A DNA stretch of 64,000 nt from Tipula vernalis (GCA_958295665.1 OY282560.1:96139930-96203929); one strand, 5' to 3'; counted from the stretch's first letter, positions 35,057-47,256 are shown. The notes: generated from the sequence alone by a model not told the origin. Made by a program: numbers and translations.

Positions 35057-36856
35057 AGGTTCTTCAGGGTAACCTTCATAGAAGTAAGACACGGATGCCT
35101 TGCTGGATCAACTGAGGCTAGACATAGGTGCAGACCTGCTGATTGTTAGTGAGCAATATCGTAATAGAGCGGAACCCGAATGGTACTCTGTGAACCTTGG
35201 TACAGCTGCCATCTGGACCCCGTACCCGATCACAGTCGACGATCATGGAGCCGAGGATGGTTTCGTGTGGGTTAAAATCCAATCTGTTATATACGTGAGT
35301 TGCTATTTTACCCCAAACGAGCCAATGGACGATTTCCGAGCTAAAATTGATGTATTAGAGGATAAAGCACGTGAACTGAATGGTGCGCTCGTTATAGCCG
35401 GAGACTTCAACGCAAGAGCATTGGATTGGGGCATGAACACTACGAACTCAAGAGGACGGTATATTCTGGATATGGCGGCTAGGGTAGGACTCACAGTGAT
35501 GAATGAAGGTGGCGTATCGACGTTCAGAAGGCCGGGCTATGCTGAAACGATTCCCGATATCACTCTGGTATCTGACATGATGGCATAAAACGTCACGGGA
35601 TGGAGGGTAATAGAGGATTACACTGGTAGCGACCACCAATATATCGTCTATAATGTACGGGGCGGATTGCGACAACCCGTTAGTCGCAATGACCGAGCGA
35701 TAGGATGGAATGTGTCAAAACTGTGCGAAGAAAATCTCTTGGCATCCATCGAAGCCGGAAAAGTAGCAAGGCATGATTTCGGGATGACACCTTCATGGTG
35801 GGGTATGCAGATGATATAGCGGCAGTAATGATCGCTCGAAACATAGAGGATGTACAGCGTAAGCTTAACCAGGTTATGCGCAGAGCAAACTCGTGGTTAA
35901 GCAGCCGTGGTTTAGCCCTAGCAACGGAAAACACAGAGCTTGTGCTGCTTACGAGACGACACATGGCGACCGATGTACTGTTCGAGGTGGAAAACCAGCA
36001 GTTACGGTTTAACACAGCAATTAAGTACCTGGGGGTCTACCTGGACACAAAAGTAAATTTTGGAGAACAAATCAGGCATTCTGCAGAGAAAGCAAACAAA
36101 GTCTCTTTTGCTCTGAGTAGGCTGATGACGAATGTCGGAGGTCCAATGGCAGCGAAACGGAAACTACTGATGTCGGTCATAAATTCTATACTTTTATATG
36201 GGTGTGAAATATGGGCGGACACACTAAAGATGGATAAATATAGGAAAGTAATGCCTACTGTACAGCGTCGTAGGGCACTCAGAATCTGTAGTTCCTACAG
36301 AACGGTATCGGAACCGGCTGTTATGGTCATTGCGGGTGTTATCCCTATCGACCTAATGGCTGAAGAAAGGAAAAAGATCTATGATATCAAGGACGACCTT
36401 GACAGTGAAGAAGCAAGAAGTGTGGCCAGAGAATATACCATGCTGTGCTGACAAGAGAGGTGGCAAACAGAGGACCGTGGAAGGTGGACTGCAAGGCTGA
36501 TAAGAAACCTGGCCGAGTGGATAGAGAAGAAACATGGTGAAACAAATTATTTCCTCACCCAATTCGTCACAGGCCATGGGTATTTCTGCAAATATTTGTT
36601 CACGATGGGGAAGGTGGAAAACCCGTCATGCATTTATGGGGATCCAGGCCTTGATGACGCGCAACACACATTCTTTACATGCGAGAAGTGGAAACGGGAG
36701 AGAGAAGAACTTGAAAGGAAAATCGGCAACGCAACGCCCGATAATATCGTTAACATGATGCTCAGGACGGAGTCGAATTGGAATCTAGTGGCCCAGTATG
36801 TGGAACTGATCCTACGGCGAAAGAAAACAGCAAAGAATAATCACCAGCGAAGATAG
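35053..36856 (+). pseudogene. LINE ORF2: endonuclease, remnant RT, C-terminal finger
   Basis: Starts near KVLQGNLHRSK, the usual first residues of R1-like ORF2. The APE endonuclease follows (35100-35588) with IAGDFNARALDWG, TNSRGRYILDM and TFRRPGYAETIPDITL. A frameshift near 35095 and a TAA at 35586-35588 interrupt it. Near 35760-35800 the endonuclease linker joins directly to the catalytic VGYADDI of the RT, so the fingers and most of the palm are deleted. The rest continues with thumb sequence (KYLGVYLDT, INSILLYGCEIWAD) and a C-terminal CxxH-like finger (DAQHTFFTCEKWKRERE) to 36856, with a stop at 36450. Not functional. Confidence 0.88.
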
Positions 36857-37064
36857 AGTGAAATTAGTGAAATTATAAAAATTATAAATATGGGAGGCCT
36901 ATGAGGGCAAAATACGAGACACCATCCCGATGTAATACGAAAAGTAGTTCCAGGATGAATTTGTGTCTGAAATAGAGGAGGTTTTTAGTGGGTGAGAGTC
37001 CCACACACCGTGCATAATGCATTTTCCTCCTCTACATAAAAAAAAAAAAAAAATCCAACAACAC

Positions 37065-39612
37065 GGACCTTACGAGGAGTAATATTGAGTAATATCGAAA
37101 ATCTTAAATAATTCGAAAAAAATCATAAAATTTCGAACAATATATTTTACATAATATTCAGCACCAAGCAAATCTCAAATAATCTTAAAAATCCCATAAA
37201 ATATCGAAAATATCGACATATCACCAATTCATATCACTTAACTACAACGCTTTGAAATTTAGAATAACATCGAGAAAGTTGCATTAATTCGCAAAATTTC
37301 AAACCTTACCTTCTAGAATAATCTTGATATTTTCGAAAATTTCGAAAATCTCGAAAGAACTTAGAATTAAATCATTTCAATTCTAATCGCAAAGCAAACC
37401 AAAACCAATGATCAATGCTCTTCAGATTGAAATCGAATATTATCGTAAATCTTGAATAATCTCGATGATCGTTTTTTACGATTAATTTAGTGAAGTCCGG
37501 CTATAACAAACCCCATTTATAAAAACATCCGGTTATTACATTTTTGAAAATGGGCGTTTTTGTAGTCTGTGTATGTAGTCTGCCAACCTGAATGCAAAAT
37601 TTGGACACCAAAAGGGTTCTACTACAACCGGCCGGGTGGCATTGTAAAATATTTGAATGTTTGGACGATGTACATATCTACTTAAGTGAATCAATTAAGT
37701 TGTATTTGTGAATATCTATGCATAAGCCGACAACATCGACGAAAATTTAAACAAAACAAACAAATTAGTTTGATTGTCTCATGTGAACATTTTAGCATTT
37801 TGAGTCAATTATATTATAGCGTTTTTTTCTTCAATACGTAGAAGCTTTAAAATTTCTGTATTTAGCTTGGTGGAGCTCGAACATCAATAATTTCAGCAGT
37901 TCGATGCAACTATTTTGCCCCGAAATTAGCTCATCATCAGCGTATTATAAAAATACGATAAGATGTGACAACAAGGATTCACTTACTCGATATATCTTTG
38001 TGTAGCCTACAATCATAGGTAACGTTCATAAAAACACTTGTATGGTTGGAAGATATTAGCCGCACTTCATGACAATAAATGATTCGGACAAGATGAAAGT
38101 TTACATTGAATTGAAAATAACAGGAAAAATTGAAGTAATTTTTAATTTTGGATCTAAATTTTAATCCGAGTAACTGTTTACCTTGCTTACCGTTTCATAC
38201 GACGATAAATTATGTAGGTAAACTGTCAATTAATGACAAACAAATGAACATTTTAGAAAGGGCCGGTTTTACAAAATTAGTGTCTATGATGAATGAAGAA
38301 CATTTCCCGTAAAAGATGTATAGAAAATAAAATTTGAATTTTTCACAATTTGATTTACGTAGCTACATATTCATGTCGATTAAAGAATCCGTGGGAGCGA
38401 ACCCATCGCTGATCAAAAATGGATAAAAAAAAATTGGAAACAATTGCTGTAAATCAAAGTATCCTGGAAACTACTATTGATTTGACTATTTCTTGATTCC
38501 GGTATAAATGCAATAATTTTGGCGCGTCTCTAAAACATTTTTTTTTCGACGAATTGCAAAAAAAAATCCAAGAGAACTTCAATAAAACTATGCTACAAAA
38601 CTGTTGTTTCCCATGTTTTTTTTATATGCAGATTTCGATCCGCATTGTATGCAGAAACTCTGCACATCTGTTTCCAGCGTATAAATTGTAATATATGTAA
38701 TTGTTTTCTTTTATGTAGTGTAGCCGGATTTTCTTGAATTTGAATCAATAAAATCACAACAACATTGTTAAATAATTTTCTTGGTTTATAGAAAAGAATC
38801 TGGGCCATACGGATTCTAAGCGCTGGTAACATTCTAATCTAGTATAATTTGAATAAGGCTCCCAAAAAAAAACGGATTCTGTTCACCGCCGGACGTCTAA
38901 ATTAATGCAGGTTCATTCAGATTTGTCTGCGTTGATGTTTCGAATAAAATCTTAATGAAAGGGAAAATGCAAAATCGGGGCAGTGAAAGTAGAAAAAAGT
39001 AAATAGATGTGAAATAGCGAAAATCGATTATCCTAAATCTGGAATCTTTGTATTGCTGTAATCTGTAAATTACTTGTTCTTTAATGGTCACTTACACAAA
39101 TGAATTACTTCAATTTGTTAATTCTTGTAGAATTTTTATTACTTTTACGCAGTCATTGATCGTATGTAAACTGGCAAACTATCACATTTTTATTATTTAT
39201 TCCATATAAGTTTGTTGAATGACAATTACGGGAGCGTGATGTATATAAAATATAAATAAAAAAGAAATTTGAGAAACTTCTTTTTTAGAATTATAGAATT
39301 AAAATGACTATTTTTTGTTATTTATTACCTTTTAAGAAAACTAAAGTATTTACACACACACATTCAGGCCAAATATAAAACTCTATGACTAGTTTCCATT
39401 TTTTGTTATAAAATTTATAAATATTTGTTGTCGGTCAATGGCAAACATTAGTTTAATGAATAAAATGCCATTGGTTTGCTTTATATGCTAATCCAATATT
39501 TAAATAATATCACGAAGAGCTAAGACTTATTAGTTCTTTTTGCTCTTAAAAATGTCAAATCTGGATAAGACTATCCTAGGTTTTCAACATCTCAACATTT
39601 CGGAACTAATGT
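37065..39612. other. No gene seen
   Basis: 37070-37480 is low-complexity DNA with many TCGAAAAT/AATCTCGAA words, a character shared with 33500-33650 on the other side of the LINE, so the LINE inserted into it. The remainder is AT-rich without motifs. Confidence 0.5.
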
Positions 39613-40717
39613 TGTGTGCCTCAGAAGACTTTTCCAACTAAACTTTTCAAATTTTGAAGCTTTCGCTATTCCCTCATAGATGCTAGATGAAAAGTCAATT
39701 TACGAGGTTACTTTTCGACAAATTTTCAATTTGTATGACGTACTGTTTAAAACATGTAGTATGCGTAGTATGTAAATGCAATTGAAAAACAAAAAATTTT
39801 CAGTTCCAGTGATTTTAAAAAAATCGCCCGTCATCGATTTTCAATATTCCAAATGCATTTCCCACAATGCTTCGTGCTTTGCTATGCATAACGTTAAAGT
39901 TTCTTTTTACTGTGGTTAGGTTGCCTTTTCTTACGGACGGTGTGATAATAGCTACCAATTCTAATGAACATTTCTATTCACTGTCACCTAATAGAAAAAT
40001 CCATGAGGTGGGAATGGTTGTTTGCGATATAATTGTCTATTCGAGTATCCACAACAAATATTAATAAATTTACCAGAACTGTCGCATACTGCCATTAAAT
40101 TAATGCTCTAATCAAGTTTAAGATTCATATATTGACTGTGTATTGCAGTAGGTACAACAATTTTTATGTGGTATCGATCGATAGTACTTAACGCTTTCGA
40201 AAATATTGAAGGGGCCGAAGACTATATGAATTTAACTTGGCAATTTGACTTACTTTAGTGCGAGCTTTACAAACATCAAGAATTTTGTGAACAATTGTTC
40301 TCACAGAATATCTTGATATATTGAAAATTATACCAGTGACCCTCTCCACTGGCCATCCAATATAGAAACACAGAAACTCGGAATTTTATTTAAAATTTGA
40401 AACCTTTAAAAGTTTGATGATGAGCGAAGACACCGCAAATTTTATTAAGCGAATTAGCAGACACTCAAGTGTTTGCAGATATAAGCATTATCATTAGCAA
40501 ATACTTATATGCTTGTAAATTTCAGTTTTATTATAGTTTCTTGTTACCGACAAATAAAATAAAAAATTTCAAATTCACAAATTAAATATGAATATAAAAA
40601 GTTTAGTTTGATATAAGGCACAGTTGAATACTTTTAACCTAGTGATATCTATTTAAATATTGCATGAATTACTGGGTCTTACAAAAGTTTAGTTTGAAAA
40701 GTCTTCTGAGGCACACA
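39613..40717 (-). mobile_element. Harbinger relic with TIRs, about 1.1 kb
   Basis: TGTGTGCCTCAGAAGACTTT at 39613 is matched inverted at 40717 and continues with (C/A)AACTAAACTTTT, a TIR of about 34 bp. Internal minus-strand sequence matches Harbinger transposase. No target duplication could be assigned. Confidence 0.7.
39835..40400 (-). pseudogene. Decayed Harbinger transposase
   Basis: Minus-strand pieces in order: IIFNISRYSVRTIVHKIL, STIDRYHIKIVVPTAIHSQY (the D-G-x-H-I-x-I region), INLMAVCDSSGKFINICCGY, then NFNVMHSKARSIVGNAFGIL. These are the DDE_Tnp_4 blocks; the Glu normally found in the last one (IVE) is Gly here. Many stops and shifts. It is a different family from the copy at the window start. 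Confidence 0.65.
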
Positions 40718-41086
40718 GCATAAATACATTCTGCGAAAATAAAACATTGTAGAAAAAGATGTTCCGGGAACCAGCAGAAAGTAGGCATAGGTGACCTTAA
40801 AATTGTCCATTAAAGTCAGTTCTTAGCATAAACCTATCAATTAGAGATTGACTGTTTACTTCGAAAGTGAAATTTGCTGTTGGATCCATTGACCGATTCG
40901 CTAGCGGAGTGATTTTACCGCGGGCTATACCGCGTTATTTCTCCCGTTTTCCAAACTAAAGTCGTCTAAGTAAGCTTTTTCGTCAGCAAGGTTTGTTTAA
41001 TGTTTATTAACGGAATATTGCTAATTGTTTTTGTTTTGCTTTTGGAGTAAAGTTATGCTTAGGATTTGTATCTCATGTAGGCACCA
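40718..41086. other. No gene seen
   Basis: Spacer between the Harbinger relic and the following element gene. Probably contains the 5' region of that element; no TIR is evident. Confidence 0.4.
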
Positions 41087-42093
41087 ATGCAAGCACACAG
41101 CACTACTTTTATTGGGCAGGAGAAAGTGAGGAAGATGTGTAATGAGATAGATGTGAATAATTCAAAATTTCTGAAAAGCCAGAGAAATACAGCTGTAAAG
41201 TTAGCAGAAATGTTGTCTATCAAACAGACTTATTTGGCAACTGGCAATGTTTTTTTGGGTCAATGTGCTAGCGACGGAATGATCGAAATTGTTAATGAAG
41301 AAATCCTACAGAATATAGCGACAGAAATTGTTCCTGTATTTTTAGACGAAAATGAAATTATAGTGCCTGATAGTGAAATCTATGAAGATGAAGGTCGAAA
41401 CGAAGAAGAAAACGGAATTAAGAAAATTGGAAAGTACATCAGCAGCAATCGAAAAGGCAAAGAGGAGAGGAATATATTAATTCAAAGGGAAAACTTTTAC
41501 AAAAAAAAAAAAATTAAAACCAAAAAAAACTGTCAAAATTGTAAATTTAAATGCTCCGAAAAAATTAGTGAAGTTAAGCGGGAAATAATTTTCAAGCATT
41601 ATTATACGTTAGATCGTTACAGCAAATATGACTTTATTTTAAAATACACAGGCGAAAGTGAAATTTGACGTCCGTCACAACCAACCCCAAGTCGAAGAAT
41701 AAAAGCGTTCAGTTACTGTTTGGAAATTGCTGAATTGGAGTGCTGAAAGAAAAATGGATCAGGACAACGAAATCATTCCAGTATTATGCTTTGATTTACA
41801 AAACGTAATAAATTGTCCCAGATCCAATATTGGTTCCTTATTTTATAGTGCAAAGCTAAACGTCTACAATCTTACGGCGCACCATTCTACAACTAAACAA
41901 ATTTACTGTTGTTTATGAACCGAATAAGTAAAAATTTTAGAGCAAGTTTACCAAGACAAAGGGTTTACCAAACTTGTCACCTGGAGCGATTCGTGCGTAC
42001 CATAAAATAAAAACTCCATTATGGCAACGGCAATTTGAAAATTTATACATAGTCATTATGACATCGTCGAAATCACATATTAAGTATGTATTT
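41087..42093 (+). pseudogene. Transposon-derived protein, DUF7869-like DDE remnant
   Basis: The first ORF (193 codons, ATG 41087) has an acidic middle and NCQNCKFKCSEKISEVKREI (41540-41600), a C-x2-C-x-F-K-C-S-E-K motif I know from an insect transposon-associated family. After a stop at 41666 the homology goes on in other frames: VLCFDLQNVINCPRSNIGS, LNVYNLTAHHS (41780-41890) and LVTWSDSCVP (41970-42000) followed by NSIMATAI. The Asp residues in FDLQ and WSDS fit an RNase H-like fold. The homology ends where the Gypsy LTR at 42098 begins. The family name is from memory and should be treated as tentative. Confidence 0.55.
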
Positions 42094-42097
42094 GTAT

Positions 42098-42266
42098 TGT
42101 TAGGTTAAATCACCCTGATTTATATTAAGGTGTACCAACCTCAGAATGTTTGTATTATGTTATATAAAGAAATAATAATAAAGGAAAAGGAGTCGTTGAT
42201 AATATCGAGTGTAAGACAAAGACAGACGTTTTATTGTTTTAATTGAAAAACGTGTCTAGTGTTATA
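42098..42266 (+). repeat. 5' LTR of the old Gypsy
   Basis: 169 bases. Contains AATAATAATAAAGG and a TATATAAAG-like box near 42158. The extra AAAGAC at about 42218 accounts for the length difference from the 3' LTR. Confidence 0.85.
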
Positions 42267-42399
42267 GTTCAGAAGTGGGATGAGCTAAAGCTTTATTAGT
42301 GATTGAATTTAAATATTAATTATTTAATTGAAAAACAGAAAATTATTAATATAAAATTACATTTATAAATTAATACAATTTATTGGCGATCGAATTAAA

Positions 42400-44888
42400 T
42401 TGAATTTACTGAAAAATACAAAAATGGCTACTTTAATGGAAATTTTGTCATATACAGTGGCGGAATTGCAAGATAAGTTGCAACAAAGTAATTTGATTAG
42501 TGAAGGTTCTAAAAAGGAATTACAACAGCGAATGCTGGAAACCATGATTGAACAGAATGTTGAACAGAAATTGGTGTTAGCTGAGTCGGAGCGGCAAAAT
42601 ACCAAGCGAAAAGAGGATGAACAATTATCTCGTCAACAATTATCGTATAATATGATACGAGAAAAAATCGTGTGCGTGAGGGTGATGAGGATAGTTTAGA
42701 CGAATCAGAGATAACTAGACGGTGGTAGGGTGGAATTAAGCTGCATAAAATGGTAGCACCATTTAAGGGAATTGAAGGTGAATCGTTCGAGCTATTTTCC
42801 GAATCAATTCGCAGATTGCTTAGAGGACCGTGCTCGTAATTGGTTTTTATATGACCCAAACAATTTAAAATTGAGTGTCGACGAAATACTACCGGAGTTG
42901 AATGATTTATTCAACACCAGAAAAAGTAAATCCATTCGAGGAAAGAGTTTGAAAACATTCAGAAGATTTTTACGCCTATTACACCAACAAGATGATTTTG
43001 GCGGTACCATTGAAGTTCGAGGACGACGAATTGGTAGATGGTATTATCGATGGTATCCAAAATATTGGATTACAAAATCAAGCACGATTACAGTGCTACT
43101 AAAAGCCAAAATAGTTATTGTTGGCATTCATAAAAATTGTAAAACCGTCGAATACAACGGTGAGAGGTAAATTTGAACAGTTCGATGATAAATCAAAGAG
43201 TGAAAAACAAGCCGGTATTGATTTCAAATCAGAACAACGTGAAGGTGGTAGTGTTAAGCAGTCAACTAGTTGGGGAATACGATGCTATAATTGCGGTGAG
43301 TGAGGACATCTTTCGAAAAAGTGTGAAAAACCGAAGCGCGCGAACAATTCATGTTTTCGATGCGGAGCAATAGGACACCAATTAGGGGAATGTCAAAACG
43401 AAAGGAAAAAACAAGTGAATAACATGAATGAGGGTGAAGAAATTGGGGTAACGCAAAACTGTTCCGTATTTGCGGATGAACATCCAATTCAAATGACGGC
43501 ATTGATCGATTCTGGAAGGCCGGTAACTTTAGTTAAGGTGTGTAAAATAGTGAAACCTGAATTAATTAAACCAATCGGAGATAAAAAAGATTTAACGGGT
43601 AATTAATAATAGTAAAGTCAAGTGTATTGGTATTATAAATGTCAATGTTCTAATATTTGGGAATTTATATAATATTGTATGAAAAGGGAGATCAAACGAA
43701 ACACGCTGATGCATTGAGTCGAATTTAGAGTGTCTTAGTAATTCACGATAACCCTTTTTGAGCAAACATTGGCCTTATTGCAATCACAAGATCCAAAGCT
43801 TGAAGAATTACGAAAGCAACTTGAGTTAGCTGAAAGTTTGCTTTATGAGCTACGAGATGGATTGATCTACAAAAAGATCAATAAAAATAAAATACGCTTT
43901 TTTGTGCCAGAGTCGATGCAAAATCAAGTGATTAAAAACTCTCACGATCTCATGGCGCATATTGGATTGAAGAAGACGATGGAGGTAATAGGAAGACATT
44001 ATTGGTTTCCCAATATGTCCAGCATCGTAAAACAATACATCCAGAATTGCTTGAAATGTATTAAGTACAATTTACCAACGGGGAAGGTAGAAGGTTTTCT
44101 TCACAGCATTCCTAAAGGAGATCAACCTTTTGAAATCGTACATGCCGATTTTTATGGTCCGTTGGGCATGACTAAGCAAAAGAAGCGGTTTATATTGGGT
44201 ATCATTGACGGTTTTTCGAAACATATTCGATTGTTTGCAACTAAAACCACGAGTGCTATATTTTAGACAGTTTAGACGTCCCGATAAAGTAATTACGGAC
44301 AGAGGCAGTAATTTTACTTCGCATGAGTTTAAGAACTACTTAAAGCAAAATTGTGTACAACATATTTTGGTTGCTAGTGCCGCACCACATGCACATGGAC
44401 AAATTGAACAATTTAATCGCACGTTAAAGCCTATGACAGCAAAATTGGTCGATGCCGAACGAAAAATCGAGTGGGACTAAGTCCTGGAACAAGTAGAGTT
44501 TGCGTACAACACTAGTGAGCATAGTACGACGAAACTGACACCATCCTTGATATTATTTGGAAGAAATCTGAGGGGTCCCGTAAATGATAAGCTTCGTGAA
44601 TTTCTCGAAAGAGAAAACAAATTAGATGATGTTCCGGAAAACATTAACGCAATTCGGGAAACTGCCCGTATTAACATTGAAGCATCACAAGCGTATAGTC
44701 GAGAATATGTGAATAGTCATCGAAAGGAAACTGTTACATTTAATGAAGGTGATTTAATCGTCGTGAAGAATGTGGACACTACTCCAGGTATTAACAAAAA
44801 ACTAATTCCAAAATACAGAGGGCCATATCAAGTTAAGAAAATACCATATAGGATGTCGGTGGATTCGCATTATAAGCCGGCCGTTTGA
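42400..44888 (+). pseudogene. Gypsy gag-pol remnant lacking reverse transcriptase
   Basis: Gag begins with a SAP-like segment (TVAELQDKLQQSNLISEGSK, 42455-42515), then capsid scraps and two CCHC knuckles (CYNCGE with an in-frame TGA, and CFRCGAIGHQLGEC, 43350-43390). A protease-like TALIDSGRPVTLV follows. RT and RNase H are gone except for HADALSR at 43700-43720. Integrase is well kept: the HHCC region (HDLMAHIG ... NCLKC), HADFYGPL (first Asp), ITDRGSNFTS (second Asp), AHGQIEQFNRTL (Glu), and a C-terminal RGPYQVK module. A frameshift near 44265, a TAA at 44478-44480 and other stops make it non-functional. Confidence 0.85.
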
Positions 44889-44999
44889 AGGTGTATATGA
44901 CATTACTAGCATGAAACCATTTATTAAATTGTCAGGCTAACATTAATTGGTCGTTATTAATTATTAAAACCGAGACGGTTTCAGTTAGGTTAGCCGAAT

Positions 45000-45162
45000 T
45001 GTTAGGTTAAACAACCCTGATTTATATTAAGGTGTACCAACCTCAGAATGTTTGTATTATGTTGTATAAAGAAATAATAATAAAGGAAAAGGAGTCGTTG
45101 ATAATATCGAGTGTAAGACAGACGTTTTATTGTTTTAATTGAAAAACGGGTCTAGTGTTAAA
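45000..45162 (+). repeat. 3' LTR of the old Gypsy
   Basis: 163 bases, partner of 42098-42266. Preceded by an A/G-containing stretch (AAAACCGAGACGG) that may be the remnant polypurine tract. Confidence 0.85.
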
Positions 45163-45166
45163 GTAT

Positions 45167-45765
45167 CCACTAAATTTAGTTTTATTTAAAAATTCAATAA
45201 AGATTTTATTTAAACAAATAGCTAAAACTATTTGAACAAATAGAACTTTGCTGTTTTCATAATTTCTCATAATTAAAGCAAAAAGGTTCTATCATGCAAA
45301 TAGAACCTTTAAACTAAATTGAAAATCATAATAATTATGAAAAAGGTTCTATCCAAATAATTAAAATTCATTTTACAACTAATCAGATGGCCAAAGCTAT
45401 GTTAAGTAGGTATCAAACTAATTTATAATGCTCATAAAATTTTACGTTTCAATAATTATTATTGTCATGTAAATAATTTAAAAGATATCACGATCCAAAA
45501 ATTTGTTTGCGATTTTCTCAGTATTGAGTTTTATACAAATGGAACTACGCAAATTTTTACCCTTCGAGTAAAATTTTTTACCCTCAGGGTGTTTTTTTTT
45601 TTCCGAAAGAATTTAACATAAGTTGTAATACTCTGTGAGATATTAACGAAACCATTTTTTTAATCGGCAACCAAGCCCTTTTAAGAGAATAGAATTGACC
45701 AAAATGATTCTTCACTCAGTGCTTGGCATCACTGCGAACCATACGTGAATACATAATAATAAAAC
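45167..45765. other. Spacer with a hairpin and an element-end fragment
   Basis: AAAGGTTCTAT at 45282-45292 pairs with ATAGAACCTTT at 45300-45310, and GGTTCTAT recurs nearby. At 45553-45600, TTTTTACCCTTCGAGT followed by AAAATTTTTTAC matches the right end of the 611-bp element at 17060-17092. No coding frame. Confidence 0.5.
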
Positions 45766-45784
45766 GGGAGCACCCCGAAATCTT

Positions 45785-45925
45785 GTATTACAAAATCTTG
45801 CAAGTACAAAATCTTGCATTTTTTAAAAATCATGCAAATCAAAATCTTGCCAAACCAAAATCTTGCAGTTATAAAATCTTGCAAGTACAAAATCTTGCAT
45901 TTCAAAATTTTGCAGTTTTAGTATC
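45785..45925. repeat. Left subterminal minisatellite of the MULE
   Basis: Degenerate copies of CAAAATCTTGCA(GTTA/AGTA) at 10-20 base spacing, in the orientation opposite to the right array. Together the two arrays extend the TIR. Confidence 0.85.
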
Positions 45926-46323
45926 TGTGCCTGTCTTTAGTATCTAACATAATATTGCGTATTGATAAAAGTCAATTGAAAATCGAAATAAGTCAGTTTT
46001 GAGTTTATATTAAATTATAGCAATTTTATTCACAAAAAAAAACAGAAGAAAAGTTATAATTGTATAATATAATTAAAAAGAAATTAAATAAAATAAATTG
46101 TACAGCAATTAAAAAAGGATAATATTATACCCGATTCTTTTTAAAAAATCAGTTTTACTGAGTCTTTCCCTTTTTTTAATGATACGTTTTATTTTTCATT
46201 TTTGATTATTGACTTTTTTTTCTTTGAAAGGCGTTCTCTGGATTTCACCTTATCAATTTGAGCTTTTGCCACAATTAGTTCCTTTGATAAATTTTCAATG
46301 ATTCGGTATACTCCAGCATGCCG

Positions 46324-47053
46324 TTATCCAACCACAACTTTATAGCGTCGGTGCCAAGCTTCGACACTGTTTTCGGTCCGTGGGAAGTTTTCTGATCTTA
46401 TATCTGCATCGGCAATAGACCAGAATTGTAGCATATATCTTGGTGTATGATTGAGGCCCCCAATACAATTTTTGTGGAACCACCGTCCAATTAATTTCGC
46501 TCCGCTGTTCTCATCAAATTGTTCATATAAATGTTGATAATATCCAGGTATTTCGTTTGGTGGAACGAAAGCCAAACTTTTCAGCACCCGAATTTGGATT
46601 GAAAAATCCTCAGAACTGGCGTATCTAGCCACAAACCGTTGCTTTTGTATCCTTCGCCAAATTATTTGCCCGAAGTGGAAAAGGCAACCTTTAATCGTTG
46701 CTTCGGGGAAAAATGTTGAAGCTGATGACACAATTGGCTTTTAAAAATCTGTTATGACTCTCCTTGGATTTAAATTAATACCCAGTTCCAAGCTGACTTT
46801 CTTTAAGTTAAAAAAAAATCTTTCATAAACCTTCAGAAATTTTTTGCTCATTAAGCAAAATATTAAAGGTATAATTTGCCCCTAAACACACCCGTGAATT
46901 GAAAAGAGTTGCCGCATGATGGATGGAACTACGTCGATAATTCCATCCATGATCCAGCAACTCGATTCCGCTAGTAACGCTAACGATGATTGCAATAAAA
47001 ATAGGCAACTTTAATTTCATTTTATTATTGTTACTACTCGTATATGATTGCAA
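46324..47053 (-). pseudogene. MULE transposase remnant with FLYWCH-like N-terminus
   Basis: From high to low coordinates: a FLYWCH-like finger stretch GIELLDHGWNYRRSSIHHAA (about 46910-46975), then after a gap RRVITDF, stop, KPIVSS, and FFPEATIKGCLFHFGQIIWR (46645-46710), the C-x-x-H block of MULE transposases, followed by LAFVPPNEI and ENSVEAWHRRYK near 46340. The codon after ITDF is TAA, where the family has Glu, a one-base nonsense change. The catalytic core between the finger and ITDF is missing, so it is non-autonomous. Confidence 0.75.
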
Positions 47054-47132
47054 TTATTATTATACAGTAGAATTTTATCAATGCGATTTGTTATCTTGCA
47101 TAACAATTTCCCGTACATTTATAGAATCGCGC

Positions 47133-47242
47133 GAAGTTTTCTGATCCTACATCTGCATCGGCAATAGACCAGAATTGTGGCATATATATTGGTGTATGAT
47201 TGAGGCTCCCAATATAATTTTTGTGGAACCACCGTGCAATTT
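47133..47242. repeat. Duplicated transposase segment inside the MULE
   Basis: GAAGTTTTCTGATC through ACCACCGT(G)CAATT repeats 46384-46492 in the same orientation, about 95 percent alike by eye. It is placed between copies of the 45-bp palindrome arm, which suggests template switching or gene conversion. Confidence 0.85.
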
Positions 47243-47256
47243 TTCAGCAATTTGTT

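Larger units (their letters stand above)
33693..37052 (+). mobile_element. R1/LOA-like LINE, internally deleted, with target duplication
   Basis: A poly(A) tail (37038-37053) is followed by AATCCAACAACAC (37052-37064), which repeats 33680-33692 just before the 5' end, so the insertion boundaries are clear. It carries ORF1, an endonuclease and the C-terminal part of ORF2. The 3' UTR ends with GGGTGAGAGTCCCACACACC. It is 5'-truncated in ORF1 and has lost most of the reverse transcriptase. Base composition is much GC-richer than the flanks. Confidence 0.9.
42098..45162 (+). mobile_element. Old Ty3/Gypsy copy with short LTRs
   Basis: LTRs 42098-42266 and 45000-45162 share TGTTAGGTTAAA starts and nearly all of their length, with about five substitutions and a 6-base indel. 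GTAT flanks both sides (42094-42097, 45163-45166). The body, about 2.7 kb, is shorter than a full Gypsy because the reverse transcriptase and most of RNase H are deleted. It abuts the DUF7869-like remnant, whose 3' part I cannot find on the right side. Confidence 0.88.
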
